A stretch of 64,000 nucleotides of DNA from Bacteroidota bacterium (GCA_016718035.1 JADKEK010000010.1:146185-210184), one strand, 5' to 3'; shown: positions 32,509 to 42,243, numbered from the stretch's first letter. Notes: a model not told the origin generated them from the sequence alone. Numbers and translations are program-made.

Positions 32509-33609
32509 CTATCGGCTCGCATAACGCACAAGCAACAGCGCAACAAAGGCAAACAAAATATTCGGAATATTAGTCCCGATGATAGGATGCAATCCATTAT
32601 TAATGGAAAACGAAGTAGAAAATTGCATGAAAAAAATATATAACGCACTCAACGCAACACCCGCGATAATATTAAACCAATTACCACCACGTATTTTTTT
32701 AGACCCCAATGCAGCTCCCATAATCACTAAAATTAATGCAGAAATAGCAGAAGAAGCCCTGCGATATTGTTCAACAGTATAATATTCTAATTCACCCGTA
32801 CCTTCCGCTTTTTTCTCCGCAATGTATTGCTCCATTTCTTCATAATTCAACACATCCTTAATACGTATATCCTCATCAAAATCTTTAGGTAATAAATTTA
32901 AGACAGTATCCATTTGTTTGCCTTCGGTATACTTTTCACCCGGACTTTTAATTTCCCAATATTTGTAATCCACAAACCGCCATTGTTTGGTGTCGGCAAT
33001 ATATTGGATTTTCGAAGCATTTATTTTTCTTGTCAATTGTCTGTCCTTATCACTGCCTTTAAATTCTTCCAACGAAAAATTATAACCTTCGTTGTTTTTG
33101 AATTTAAATCGTTCTAAAGAAATAAAAGTGTTTTTATTTATTTTAAGATGTTTGTTATTACCATAATTTTTAGGCGCATGAATATACTTGTCCTCAAAAG
33201 CTAATTTCCGTTTATTGGTTTCAGGCACTGTCCAGTAATTGGCATACAACAACACGCCAACAGCAGCTAACCCGCAAACGATGTAAGGCCTCAAAAAACG
33301 TCGAAAATTCATCCCACTATTAAACATGGCAATAATTTCACTGTTATAAGCCATGCGCGAAGTGAAAAATATAACCGCTAAAAATATGAGTAAAGGAGCT
33401 AGTATTGACGTGATAAATGGAATGAAGTCCAGGTAGTATTGAATAATTTCAGGAGTCGGTGCGTTTTTTTCGACAAACTTTTCTGTTTTTTCAGAAAGGT
33501 CAATAACAATGGCGATAGATATAATTAGGACATGTGCGAATATGGTAGACACTACGAATTTTTTTACTACGTAAATGTCGATAATACTCAACCATCGCCT
33601 AAACGGCAT
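32509..33609 (-). CDS. LptF/LptG family permease (YjgP/YjgQ)
   Basis: 366 residues from the ATG at 33609 (MPFRRWLSIIDIYVVKKF). The frame is open to 33675, but that would overlap tgt by 43 nt. Three helices near the N-terminus, a large periplasmic part (about 130-260) and three C-terminal helices (ISALILVIMGAALGSKKIRG, FNIIAGVALSALYIFFM) match LptF/G. It is part of the LPS export ABC transporter LptB2FG. The tgt-lptG gene order is common in Bacteroidota and supports co-transcription from tgt. Whether it is F or G cannot be told. Confidence 0.9.
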   Translation of the reverse strand: MPFRRWLSIIDIYVVKKFVVSTIFAHVLIISIAIVIDLSEKTEKFVEKNAPTPEIIQYYLDFIPFITSILAPLLIFLAVIFFTSRMAYNSEIIAMFNSGMNFRRFLRPYIVCGLAAVGVLLYANYWTVPETNKRKLAFEDKYIHAPKNYGNNKHLKINKNTFISLERFKFKNNEGYNFSLEEFKGSDKDRQLTRKINASKIQYIADTKQWRFVDYKYWEIKSPGEKYTEGKQMDTVLNLLPKDFDEDIRIKDVLNYEEMEQYIAEKKAEGTGELEYYTVEQYRRASSAISALILVIMGAALGSKKIRGGNWFNIIAGVALSALYIFFMQFSTSFSINNGLHPIIGTNIPNILFAFVALLLVRYASR

Positions 33610-33632
33610 AAATATATAATCCCCAATTTTTT

Positions 33633-34763
33633 TCACAGTCTCGCGGAAACATTTTTTACCATTTGCACTTTCCATTGTGCAAAATCACCAGCTATAATAT
33701 GTTTTCTTGCTTCTTTTACCAGCCATAAATAAAAACTTAAATTATGGATGCTGGCAATTTGTGGTCCAAGTCGCTCACCACTCGCAAATAAATGGCGTAA
33801 AAACGCTTTGCTGTGTAAACGACTAGTTGAAGCATTACTTGAAATATCTATGGGCGAAAAATCGGTCTCCCATTTTTTGTTTTTAATATTAATTATGCCT
33901 TCGGCAGTAAACAACATACCATTTCTGCCATTGCGTGTTGGCATCACACAATCAAACATGTCGATACCTAACGCTATACTCTCTAAAATATTGGCGGGTG
34001 TTCCTACACCCATTAAATAACGGGGTTTGTTTTCCGGCAAAATACTACAAACAGTTTCGGTCATGGCATACATATCTTCATGCGGCTCTCCAACACTCAA
34101 TCCGCCAATCGCATTACCCTCAAGTTCCATGCCTGCAATTACTTCTGCACTCTGTTTGCGCAAATCGGGATAAACCGAACCCTGCACAATTGGAAATAAA
34201 AATTGCCTATAGTCATAAATTGGTGCAGTTGATTTAAAATGTGTAACACAACGTTGTAACCAGCGATGTGTAAGTTCCATGCTCTTTTTGGCATAGGGAT
34301 ATTCGCAAGGGTAGGGTGTACATTCGTCGAATGCCATGATAATATCAGCACCTATTTTTCGCTGAATATCCATTACACCTTCCGGTGTAAAGGTATGTTT
34401 GGAGCCATCAATATGCGATTGAAAAGTAACGCCCTCTTCTTTGATTTTGCGGATTTGCGCTAAAGAATGCACCTGAAAACCACCACTATCGGTTAAAATC
34501 GGACCCTTCCATCCATTAAATTTATGTAAACCTCCGGCTTTTTCTATCGTATCAGTCCCGGGTCGCAAATACAAATGATAAGTATTCCCTAAAATAATCT
34601 GGGCCGCGATATCCTCCTCAAGCTCCTTGAAATGTACGCCTTTAACAGTGCCAATGGTGCCGACAGGCATAAAAATGGGCGTTTCAATGCTGCCATGGTC
34701 GGTTTCAAGCACACCTGCACGGGCTTTTGAATGCGGATCGGTATTGGTTAATTGGAAAAACAC
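33633..34763 (-). CDS. tgt: tRNA-guanine transglycosylase Tgt
   Basis: 376 residues from a GTG at 34763 (MFFQLTNTDPHSKARAGVLETDHG), which gives the normal Tgt length and sits just after a perfect -7 box (34768-34775). An ATG-started frame opens at 34799 but would span that box. Catalytic and fold motifs: ILGNTYHLYLRPG, LTDSGGFQVHSL, MAFDECTPYPC, QGSVYPDLR, GGLSVGEP, nucleophile Asp in MFDCVMPTRNGRNG. The zinc site would lie near the C-terminus (TSRLHSKAF, LASIHNLSFY-like region). It inserts preQ1 into tRNA for queuosine. Probably leaderless. Confidence 0.95.
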   Translation of the reverse strand: MFFQLTNTDPHSKARAGVLETDHGSIETPIFMPVGTIGTVKGVHFKELEEDIAAQIILGNTYHLYLRPGTDTIEKAGGLHKFNGWKGPILTDSGGFQVHSLAQIRKIKEEGVTFQSHIDGSKHTFTPEGVMDIQRKIGADIIMAFDECTPYPCEYPYAKKSMELTHRWLQRCVTHFKSTAPIYDYRQFLFPIVQGSVYPDLRKQSAEVIAGMELEGNAIGGLSVGEPHEDMYAMTETVCSILPENKPRYLMGVGTPANILESIALGIDMFDCVMPTRNGRNGMLFTAEGIINIKNKKWETDFSPIDISSNASTSRLHSKAFLRHLFASGERLGPQIASIHNLSFYLWLVKEARKHIIAGDFAQWKVQMVKNVSARL

Positions 34764-34767
34764 GCCG

Positions 34768-34775
34768 CAAAAATA
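34768..34775 (-). promoter_or_regulatory. -7 box of tgt, leaderless GTG start
   Basis: Minus strand TATTTTTG, a perfect TAnnTTTG, 4 nt before the GTG at 34763. It decides the start choice for tgt. Confidence 0.55.
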
Positions 34776-34848
34776 CTTAATTGTGGAAAGCTTGTGCATA
34801 TGTTATGAACTGTTGTCAACTTAAATGTGGAGCACAAGTTCAATAATC

Positions 34849-34856
34849 TAACTTTG
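34849..34856 (+). promoter_or_regulatory. -7 box of the glycosyltransferase gene
   Basis: TAACTTTG, a perfect TAnnTTTG, 13 nt before the ATG at 34870. The tgt transcript diverges 75 bp away. Confidence 0.5.
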
Positions 34857-34869
34857 CCGCAGCACTATT

Positions 34870-35103
34870 ATGGACGACTCATTTATTAATATCCTTGTAT
34901 TTTACACATTTTGCGGAGCAGCTTTTTTTCAACTTTTTTATTTCCTGTTTTTTTATTTGCGTTTAGCAAATTATAAACCGAAAGAAAAGAAAATAACGCA
35001 GTATCCACCTGTATCCGTAATTATTTGCGCACGGAACGAAGACACTAATCTCAAACAGCATCTTCCAAAATTCTTGCACAAGACTATCCTGCATTTGAAG
35101 TAA
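34870..35103 (+). CDS. glycosyltransferase family 2, N-terminal fragment (frameshifted)
   Basis: 77 residues: one membrane helix (about 8-32) and the GT2 start YPPVSVIICARNEDTNLKQHL. The frame then runs into a stop. One extra A in the run at 35067-35070 would change PKFLHKTI into PKILAQDYPAFEVIVVDDN and join this fragment to the next frame. It is the front of one gene with 35106-35996. Confidence 0.8.
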   Translation: MDDSFINILVFYTFCGAAFFQLFYFLFFYLRLANYKPKEKKITQYPPVSVIICARNEDTNLKQHLPKFLHKTILHLK

Positions 35104-35105
35104 TT

Positions 35106-35996
35106 GTGGTTGATGATAACTCTGATGACGGCACTACCGAATATCTCTTTTTCCTTTCACAAAAAGAACCGAGATTAAAACGCACCAAAACAGGTAACAG
35201 CAATCGGATGATGGCAGGAAAAAAATTCCCGCTCACATTAGGCTTAAAAGCTGCTGCTAACGAATTGGTGGTATTAACCGATGCAGATTGTTACCCTGCT
35301 ACCAATCAATGGCTTAAACAAGTTGTAAGTGGATACGCAACAGATAATAAAGCAATTGTATTAGGTTATGGTGCTTACGAGAAAAAACCGGGACGATTAA
35401 ACAGACGAATCCGATATGAAACTTTTTTAACGGCATTGAATTATTTATCGTTTGCTTTGGCCAAACTACCGTATATGGGGGTGGGAAGAAATTTATCGTA
35501 CCAAAAAGGATTGTTTTTTAGCACAAATGGTTTTTTCGACCATCGACATATTCCAAGTGGTGATGATGATTTATTTATCAATAAAGTCGCCACTAAAAGA
35601 AATACAGAAATCGTAATATCTCCTGATGCATTTACTTACTCTCCACCCAAAGAAACCCGTGAGGAATGGATAGAACAAAAAACGCGTCACATGAGCACTG
35701 CCAGGTATTACCGGGCTAAACATAAATTCTGGTTAGCGCTTCAGCCAATTTCGCATATTTTGTTTTGGATTACGTCACTCTATTTATTGGCTACCGTATT
35801 TGTTTATTGGTATATAGTTGCAGCTGCATTTGTTTTGCGCTGGGCACTTTTGCGATACACATTCGGACAGTCGATGAATAAACTGGATGAAAAAGATTTA
35901 AAGCCTTATATCGAGTTATATGATATCATGCAAATCGGCTACTATTTCCGCTTTGCCAAAGCAGCTTTAGTAAAAACAAAATATAGATGGGATTAA
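35106..35996 (+). CDS. glycosyltransferase family 2, main part (frameshifted)
   Basis: The C-terminal part of the same gene: VDDNSDDGTTEYLFFL continues the GT-A fold, followed by LTDADCYP (metal-binding DxD), a GDDDLFINKVA motif (general base region) and three C-terminal helices (about 225-275). With the first fragment the protein would be about 375 residues: a membrane-anchored processive or lipid-linked sugar transferase. The fault is one base at 35067-35070, so this may be a sequencing error rather than a pseudogene. The 3' end overlaps the sigma factor gene by 10 nt. Confidence 0.82.
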   Translation: MVDDNSDDGTTEYLFFLSQKEPRLKRTKTGNSNRMMAGKKFPLTLGLKAAANELVVLTDADCYPATNQWLKQVVSGYATDNKAIVLGYGAYEKKPGRLNRRIRYETFLTALNYLSFALAKLPYMGVGRNLSYQKGLFFSTNGFFDHRHIPSGDDDLFINKVATKRNTEIVISPDAFTYSPPKETREEWIEQKTRHMSTARYYRAKHKFWLALQPISHILFWITSLYLLATVFVYWYIVAAAFVLRWALLRYTFGQSMNKLDEKDLKPYIELYDIMQIGYYFRFAKAALVKTKYRWD

Positions 35997-36589
35997 ACGA
36001 AAATCTTTCTGATCGCGCCCGTGAGGATATGGAACTGGTTGAAAAAGCCCGCAAAGGCGACCAGTATGCCTATAGTGTTTTAATGGGGCGATATAAAGAT
36101 TCAATTAATTTCATGCTGCTCAAAATGGTTCACAATCGCGATGATGCCGATGATTTAACCATAGAAGCTTTTGGGAAAGCATTTTTACACCTTGAAAAAT
36201 ATACTCCTGACTTTGCATTCAGTACATGGCTATTTAAAATTGCCCTGAATAATGCCATAGATTTTATTCGCAAAAAGAAATTAAAAACATTGAGCTTAGA
36301 TGATGAAAATGACGAATCATCAAAATATGTTTTTTCCAAAATTAAAACAAGTGCATTAGACCCGGAAGAGTCTATCATAAAAGATCAACGTGCAGGCTTA
36401 ATGCGCACCATTTTAGATGAACTCAATCCGAAATATAAAACATTAATCGAAATGCGTTATTTTGAAGAACTGAGTTATGAAGAAATAGCAGAAAAACTCA
36501 ATATGCCGCTCGGCACAGTAAAAGCCCAACTTTTCCGCGCACGAAATTTTCTTTATGAATTACTCGCCGAAAGAAAAGGGAGGATTTGA
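35987..36589 (+). CDS. ECF-type RNA polymerase sigma factor
   Basis: 200 residues. Sigma region 2 (YSVLMGRYKDSINFMLLKMV, DADDLTIEAFGKAFLHLEKY, FSTWLFKIALNNAIDFIRK) and region 4 (LIEMRYFEELSYEEIAEKLNMPLGTVKAQLFRARNFL). No anti-sigma factor gene is adjacent. It overlaps the glycosyltransferase by 10 nt and so is probably on the same transcript; the pair may link envelope sugar work to a stress response, which is speculative. Confidence 0.93.
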   Translation: MGLNENLSDRAREDMELVEKARKGDQYAYSVLMGRYKDSINFMLLKMVHNRDDADDLTIEAFGKAFLHLEKYTPDFAFSTWLFKIALNNAIDFIRKKKLKTLSLDDENDESSKYVFSKIKTSALDPEESIIKDQRAGLMRTILDELNPKYKTLIEMRYFEELSYEEIAEKLNMPLGTVKAQLFRARNFLYELLAERKGRI

Positions 36590-36912
36590 TATTGAAATTG
36601 GTTTGAAATTATAAAATGACAGCTACTATCTTGCGATCACCAAAGGGTTGCATTTTGCTCTTCAAATTATTTTTTCCGGCTTTAGTATCCGCACAAATTT
36701 AAACTATATTTAAATAGCAAATTAAAATCATCTTTGTATTTCCTTTGTGTTAATTCTCTTTATTGTTCGGCTGTTTGGTTTATCAATCACTATCTCCGCC
36801 TCTCCCCACAAACCATACAATCCGCGTGAACCAAAAACAACTCCGATGCAAACAACATTTAATAATCACCGGCAACTAATTTGCAAAGAACTGCAAAAAA
36901 CAATCCTGCAAA
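36590..36912. other. intergenic gap with a worn repeat copy
   Basis: 323 bp between the sigma factor gene and the convergent dehydrogenase gene. A degenerate, inverted CGCGGAG-type module lies at 36783-36833 (TCTCCGCC, AAACCATACA, TCCGCGTGAACC). The rest is A+T-rich with nothing recognisable. Confidence 0.5.
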
Positions 36913-38118
36913 TTACCCCTCTAAATAATCTCTCAAATATTCAAACTCACTGCCCAGGTTACCATTAACGGTTATACTGGCATCATTTATCATGCTGGAG
37001 TTTTCTTTGAAAAATTCATCCCACACCGATTTAATCAATAATGAACCAAATTCTTCGCTTGCACTTCTAGGTAATTCATTCGGTAAATTATCAATTGCCA
37101 TAATATCAATTGATTCAGGAATATAAGGTGCTATTTCTAACTCGGTATTTACATCATATCCATAAACAGGTTCGTTAATGGTGGTAGACCGTATAGTGGC
37201 AGGCACACCTCCGTTAACATCGCAGCTTACATCTGCAATAACTTTAATTCGCCAATTCGGATTGCGCATGTCTTCTTTTGAAAATAATTGAGGCGCAGCT
37301 GGACTCCAAAAAATACAATTAATCAGAACATCACATTTATTCATAAAATAATTAAATGTGCATTTATATAATTCCGGATGATGATGGAATTCATCTTTAT
37401 TAAATCCGCCATCGCTTTTGCGGTCGTATAAATCGTCACTATCTAAAACACAATATACCGCTTCATTAAATTCATAATTTAAAAACTCATCTTTGGTAAC
37501 ACGTTTTAATTTTATGTCATCCAAAAACTCAACAGCTCCTTTACCAACTCTTCCGGTGCCTGTGACAATAATTTTTACATTCGGAATTTTTAATCCTTTA
37601 TATTGAAATTTTAATTCATTATAATCACGGCAATCTTTTGCACGTTTTAAATGTTCTTCATCAATACGTTGTCCTAAAGTCCACAATGCATTATGCGCAC
37701 CAATAATACCTGCCCAACGTCCAAATGCAATTACCCGAATGCCATGTTCATCTTTTAAACATTCATAATCTATCATTCGGATATTTTTTTTCACCAATTG
37801 TTGCAACAACTTTCTGTTTTGTGGTTGTTTTTTAATTGTGTGAGAAAAAAACAGGTATGTTTTATCCGGAATAAGTAAATCGTAAGGCACTTCTTTTACA
37901 CCCATTATGATATCACAGTCTCGCAAGTCCTCTTGTAAAGTAATACCGGCATCTTCAAATTCATAATCGGCAAAGCAACGTCCTTTACTCGGTTGCACTA
38001 CAATATCGATTTCAGGAAAACCGGATTTTAATTGTTGAATTTGACTTGGAATTATCGGTATACGGGCATCCGGCGGAAATTTCGCCTCGCGTAAAATGCC
38101 TATCTTCTTAACTTTCAT
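36913..38118 (-). CDS. saccharopine/alanine dehydrogenase-family NAD(P) oxidoreductase
   Basis: 401 residues. N-terminal AlaDH/PNT domain (IGILREAKFPPDARIPIIP; DIIMGVKEVP; KTYLFFSHTIKKQPQN), Rossmann domain (VKIIVTGTGRVGKGAVEFL) and the segment VIADVSCDVNGGVPATIRST, as in yeast-type LYS1 saccharopine dehydrogenases and their bacterial homologues. Possible roles are lysine degradation via saccharopine or an opine-type reaction. No second subunit (LYS9-like) is adjacent. The glutaryl-CoA-type dehydrogenase at 27.5 kb could belong to the same lysine catabolism. Confidence 0.83.
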   Translation of the reverse strand: MKVKKIGILREAKFPPDARIPIIPSQIQQLKSGFPEIDIVVQPSKGRCFADYEFEDAGITLQEDLRDCDIIMGVKEVPYDLLIPDKTYLFFSHTIKKQPQNRKLLQQLVKKNIRMIDYECLKDEHGIRVIAFGRWAGIIGAHNALWTLGQRIDEEHLKRAKDCRDYNELKFQYKGLKIPNVKIIVTGTGRVGKGAVEFLDDIKLKRVTKDEFLNYEFNEAVYCVLDSDDLYDRKSDGGFNKDEFHHHPELYKCTFNYFMNKCDVLINCIFWSPAAPQLFSKEDMRNPNWRIKVIADVSCDVNGGVPATIRSTTINEPVYGYDVNTELEIAPYIPESIDIMAIDNLPNELPRSASEEFGSLLIKSVWDEFFKENSSMINDASITVNGNLGSEFEYLRDYLEG

Positions 38119-38165
38119 AATTGGCGTAAAGATAAGCGCTTAATCTTAAGGCAAAAATGACATCT

Positions 38166-38189
38166 GTCTGTTTCACACTTAAAACAGAC
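38166..38189 (-). terminator. hairpin downstream of the nuclease gene, possible terminator
   Basis: Stem GTCTGTTT/AAACAGAC with an 8-nt loop, 30 nt past the stop of the T9SS nuclease gene. It lacks a good T-run, so termination is uncertain. Confidence 0.35.
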
Positions 38190-38218
38190 CGAATTGGCCT
38201 GATTATGCCATCAAAAGG

Positions 38219-39451
38219 CTAATTTTTAACAAATACTCTGCGATAATTAATCGCATTGGTTTGCATCACGGCAACATAAATTCCTTTCGGAAATGTATTG
38301 GTATTAATGGTAGCTGATTTTGATTGAATAGCTTCGTTAAATATCATTTTTCCATCTGCCGCATAAATGGCTAAATCGCTGATGATTTGATCCGATTGTA
38401 TGGTAACAAATTCATTTGCCGGATTGGGATAAACACGAAATTGAGGCACTTTTTGTTCAATTACAGCCACATTGGTATCCACATTCTCTGAAGTATCAGC
38501 CACATATTCAAAAACGTAATTCGCAACCAAAGGAATATGGTCAGAACTCATATATAACGCATTGGCCAGCGATGCACTTACAACTGCATTTGGCAAATCG
38601 TTCATGGCATCATCAAAATGCGCTCCATCGTTTCCTATTGCGTGATAAGTGCCTGCTACCATAGTCATTCCACCCATATCTTCAATGGCCTGACTATGCA
38701 ACATCATATCAAAACGGTCGTCTAAACCACCTGTTGAACCACCACCAAAACTTTCAATTCGTGTGCTTTGGGTGTGGTAAGGTGCATTGGATGAATTGTT
38801 CCAATTAGTGGTGAGTAAACCATCCAAAGGGTCAAGTACATACCCTGAATTATCCTGATCCAATAATGCAATATATGCGTCTTCGTTAGAATCGTAAATA
38901 TTAAAATCACCAACTATTAAAAAGTTAGTGGTGTCGGGCAACAAATCGGTAACTTTTCGCAAACTATCCACTTCTCGTTTTCGCTGGTCGGCATTTGTAC
39001 CTCCACTGCTGGCTTTTAGGTGTAAGGAATAAAAATAAATTTCTTCACCGCTGGCTATATGTTTTAATTGGAATTCATTAATGTCACGTAACTCAGTGGT
39101 TATAGGTGTATTGGTTATAAATGCAAACTTATCTTTCCTAAAATAAATGCCGTTATCGGTATCGAAACTATTGATAAATGTCCCCATGGCATAATTAGTA
39201 TCTACTTTATATACCACCGAATCGAAAAAACGAATTGCACCAGATAGTTCAATTAATTCCTGCACAATGAGTATATCCGGATGCATGGAATCAACTACTT
39301 CAAATAAGTATTGTTCTTTGTCGTTCCCCGTGTTGTCAAAATTCAACACATTATAGGTCATAAATTTACAGGTATCCCACCGCACTTCCTGAGCTTTAGC
39401 TGCATAGCCCAATACCCACAACATCAAAATCAGCCCTGTTTTTTTCATCAT
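38219..39451 (-). CDS. secreted endonuclease/exonuclease/phosphatase-fold protein with T9SS type-A sorting domain
   Basis: 410 residues. Signal peptide (LGYAAKA), then the EEP fold: FMTYNVLNFDN, ILIVQELIELSG (catalytic Glu), NFLIVGDFNIYDSNEDAY (Asp/Asn pair) and SSDHIPLVANYVF (terminal Asp-His). Residues about 330-410 are a type-A T9SS domain (FRVYPNPANEFVTIQS, AADGKMIFNEAI, FPKGIYVAVM). Predicted surface or secreted nuclease or phosphodiesterase, for instance for DNA scavenging. Monocistronic. Confidence 0.88.
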   Translation of the reverse strand: MMKKTGLILMLWVLGYAAKAQEVRWDTCKFMTYNVLNFDNTGNDKEQYLFEVVDSMHPDILIVQELIELSGAIRFFDSVVYKVDTNYAMGTFINSFDTDNGIYFRKDKFAFITNTPITTELRDINEFQLKHIASGEEIYFYSLHLKASSGGTNADQRKREVDSLRKVTDLLPDTTNFLIVGDFNIYDSNEDAYIALLDQDNSGYVLDPLDGLLTTNWNNSSNAPYHTQSTRIESFGGGSTGGLDDRFDMMLHSQAIEDMGGMTMVAGTYHAIGNDGAHFDDAMNDLPNAVVSASLANALYMSSDHIPLVANYVFEYVADTSENVDTNVAVIEQKVPQFRVYPNPANEFVTIQSDQIISDLAIYAADGKMIFNEAIQSKSATINTNTFPKGIYVAVMQTNAINYRRVFVKN

Positions 39452-39636
39452 TATACAAAGATGCTAAAATGTATGGTAAAAATGGCCTTAGGACTTCAAT
39501 TTTGAGCTGGTAACAACCATTGTTAATACTTCCTTAACCGTTAGATAAAACACCTTCTTTCCTGACAAAATTTCACCTGCAGGCCACAACACAGACTGAA
39601 CCCTCCTCCTCATTTATTATCTTTACGCCCTCAATT

Positions 39637-42243
39637 ATGGAAATTTCTAAAACATATAATCCCGCAGAAATAGAGAAGAAGTGGTATCAGCATTGGCTTG
39701 ACAAACGTTACTTCCATTCAGAACCCGACAATCGTGAGGCTTTTACCATTGTGATTCCCCCTCCAAACGTAACAGGAGTGCTGCATATGGGTCATGTTTT
39801 GAACAATACCATTCAGGATGTGCTCATTCGCCGTGCCCGCATGCAGGGGAAAAATGCGTGTTGGGTACCCGGAACCGACCATGCTTCTATTGCTACGGAA
39901 GCTAAGGTGGTAAAAATGTTGCGCGACCAGGGCATCAAAAAATCCAGCCTTAGCCGTGATAAGTTTTTAGAACATGCCTGGGTTTGGAAAGAAAAATATG
40001 GCGGTATCATTCTTCAGCAATTAAAAGAATTAGGTTGCAGCTGCGACTGGGACCGCACATCCTTCACCATGGATGAAAATTATTATGATGATGTAATTAA
40101 TGTGTTTATCGATTTATACGAAAAGGGATTTATTTACCGCGGACTTCGTATGGTAAACTGGGACCCTGAAGCACAAACTGCTGTTAGTAATGAAGAGGTT
40201 ATTTATAAAGATGTAACCTCGAAATTACATTATGTAAAATATCAAATTAAAGGTGATAACGATTATATCACCATTGCAACCACCAGACCGGAAACAATTT
40301 TAGGTGATACAGCAATTTGTGTGCACCCTGATGACGAACGTTTTCAATCTTATATCGGGAAAACAGTTTTAGTGCCGATTATCAACCGTGAAATTCCAAT
40401 TATTGCTGATGCTTATGTTGATCGTGAATTTGGAACCGGAGCATTAAAAATTACACCTGCTCATGATGTTAATGACTACGAAATTGGATTACGACACAAT
40501 TTAGCTGTAATCGATATTTTTAATGATAATGGCACATTAAATGAAAATGCGCAAATATTAATTGGTGACGACAGAAAAGTGGCCCGCAAAAAAATGGTGG
40601 AGCTCATGGAAGAAAGTGGCCATTTAATTAAAATTGAGGACCTCAAAAACAGTGTCGGATTTTCTGAAAGAACCGATGCTATGATAGAGCCTAAATTGAG
40701 TATGCAATGGTTTATTCGCATGAAAGAAATTTCGAAACCTGCATACGAAAATGTGGTAAATGGTAATATCAAACTCCATCCCGATAAATTCATCAATACC
40801 TATAAACATTGGATGGAAAATGTAAAGGATTGGTGTATTAGTCGCCAGTTATGGTGGGGACAAAGAATACCTGCATGGTATACAGAAAACGGAGATTTTG
40901 TTGTGGCGAAAACGGAAGCAGAAGCTATTCAGAAATTCGCTGAAAAAAATATTACTTATACCACTATTCGCCAGGATGAAGATGTGCTCGATACCTGGGC
41001 CAGTAGCTGGTTGTGGCCGATAACCGTATTCGACGGATTAAAACATCCGGATAATAAAGATATTCAGTATTATTACCCAACTCAGGTATTAGTTACGGCA
41101 CCGGAAATTTTGTTTTTCTGGGTAGCAAGAATGATTATTGCCGGGTATGAATATAAAAATGAAAAACCTTTCAGCGATGTTTATTTAACAGGAATTGTTC
41201 GCGATAAACAGCGCAGAAAAATGAGCAAAAGTTTAGGTAATTCACCTGACCCGCTTGATTTAATTGCACAATACGGTGCCGATGCAATTCGTATGGGAAT
41301 TTTATTGTGTTCACCTGCCGGTAATGATATTATTTATGATGATAAACTGATTGAACAGGGCAGGAACTTTAACAACAAACTCTGGAACGTATTACGTTTA
41401 ATTAAAGGTTGGGAAATATCAGGAGAAAATAATCCGGAAAATACCGCAGCAATTGAGTGGTTTGAATCTAAATTAAATCACACTATCGCAACCATTGATG
41501 ATCACTTTACTAATTTTAGAATTAGTGATGCATTAATGACCTTATATAATTTTATTTGGGATGATTTCTGCTCATGGTATCTTGAATTTGTTAAACCGGA
41601 ATTTGGCAAACCAATCGACAAAAATAGTTACGATAAAACCATTGGATTTTTTGAACAATGCCTCGTTTTATTGCATCCTTATATGCCTTTTATAACTGAA
41701 GAGTTATATCATTTACTACAAGACAGAAATGCCGGTGATGATATTATTATGGCCCAATTGCCTAAAGGCGGAGCAACCAATGAAAATTTAATTGAAACCG
41801 GTGAAGCAGTAAAAGATATTATTTCTAAAGTACGAGATATTCGTGCTAAAAATAATATGAGTCCTAAAGAACCGGTGCCGTTATATATGGATGGTAGTTT
41901 AGATGCGTATAATGCATTTAAATCTATCATAATTAAAATGGCAAACTTGAGTGCTTTTGAAGCTACTGCAACAGAAATACCTGGTGCAATTACGTTTTTG
42001 CGTGGTACACAACAATGTTTTGTTACCATTAATGTAGCGATAGATGTTGAAGAGGAAAAGAAAAAATTACAAGAACAAATAGCCTATCAGCAAGGATTTT
42101 TAATTAGCGTAGATAAAAAACTCAGCAACGAAAAATTTGTTGCCAGCGCTCCTGCACAGGTAGTAGAAATGGAAAAAAAGAAACGCGCCGATGCAGAAGA
42201 AAAAATAAAAATGCTGGAAATCAGTTTGAAAAATTTAAACTAA
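39637..42243 (+). CDS. valS: valyl-tRNA synthetase
   Basis: 868 residues. Class I signature HMGH at 50-53 (PPPNVTGVLHMGHVLNN), an editing domain with DGTLNE-like NDNGTLNENA, the KMSKS motif at about 528 (RRKMSKSLGNSPDP), an anticodon-binding domain and a C-terminal coiled coil (about 800-868; EEEKKKLQEQIAYQQ). It charges tRNA-Val. Length is normal. The only near-consensus promoter is TATCTTTA shortly upstream (one mismatch). Confidence 0.97.
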   Translation: MEISKTYNPAEIEKKWYQHWLDKRYFHSEPDNREAFTIVIPPPNVTGVLHMGHVLNNTIQDVLIRRARMQGKNACWVPGTDHASIATEAKVVKMLRDQGIKKSSLSRDKFLEHAWVWKEKYGGIILQQLKELGCSCDWDRTSFTMDENYYDDVINVFIDLYEKGFIYRGLRMVNWDPEAQTAVSNEEVIYKDVTSKLHYVKYQIKGDNDYITIATTRPETILGDTAICVHPDDERFQSYIGKTVLVPIINREIPIIADAYVDREFGTGALKITPAHDVNDYEIGLRHNLAVIDIFNDNGTLNENAQILIGDDRKVARKKMVELMEESGHLIKIEDLKNSVGFSERTDAMIEPKLSMQWFIRMKEISKPAYENVVNGNIKLHPDKFINTYKHWMENVKDWCISRQLWWGQRIPAWYTENGDFVVAKTEAEAIQKFAEKNITYTTIRQDEDVLDTWASSWLWPITVFDGLKHPDNKDIQYYYPTQVLVTAPEILFFWVARMIIAGYEYKNEKPFSDVYLTGIVRDKQRRKMSKSLGNSPDPLDLIAQYGADAIRMGILLCSPAGNDIIYDDKLIEQGRNFNNKLWNVLRLIKGWEISGENNPENTAAIEWFESKLNHTIATIDDHFTNFRISDALMTLYNFIWDDFCSWYLEFVKPEFGKPIDKNSYDKTIGFFEQCLVLLHPYMPFITEELYHLLQDRNAGDDIIMAQLPKGGATNENLIETGEAVKDIISKVRDIRAKNNMSPKEPVPLYMDGSLDAYNAFKSIIIKMANLSAFEATATEIPGAITFLRGTQQCFVTINVAIDVEEEKKKLQEQIAYQQGFLISVDKKLSNEKFVASAPAQVVEMEKKKRADAEEKIKMLEISLKNLN

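Noticed and set aside
35060..35110. Programmed -1 frameshift in the glycosyltransferase
   Set aside because: A-AAA slippage is possible, but the same kind of A-run fault in the FISUMP and M16 genes, one in the opposite direction, fits sequencing errors better.
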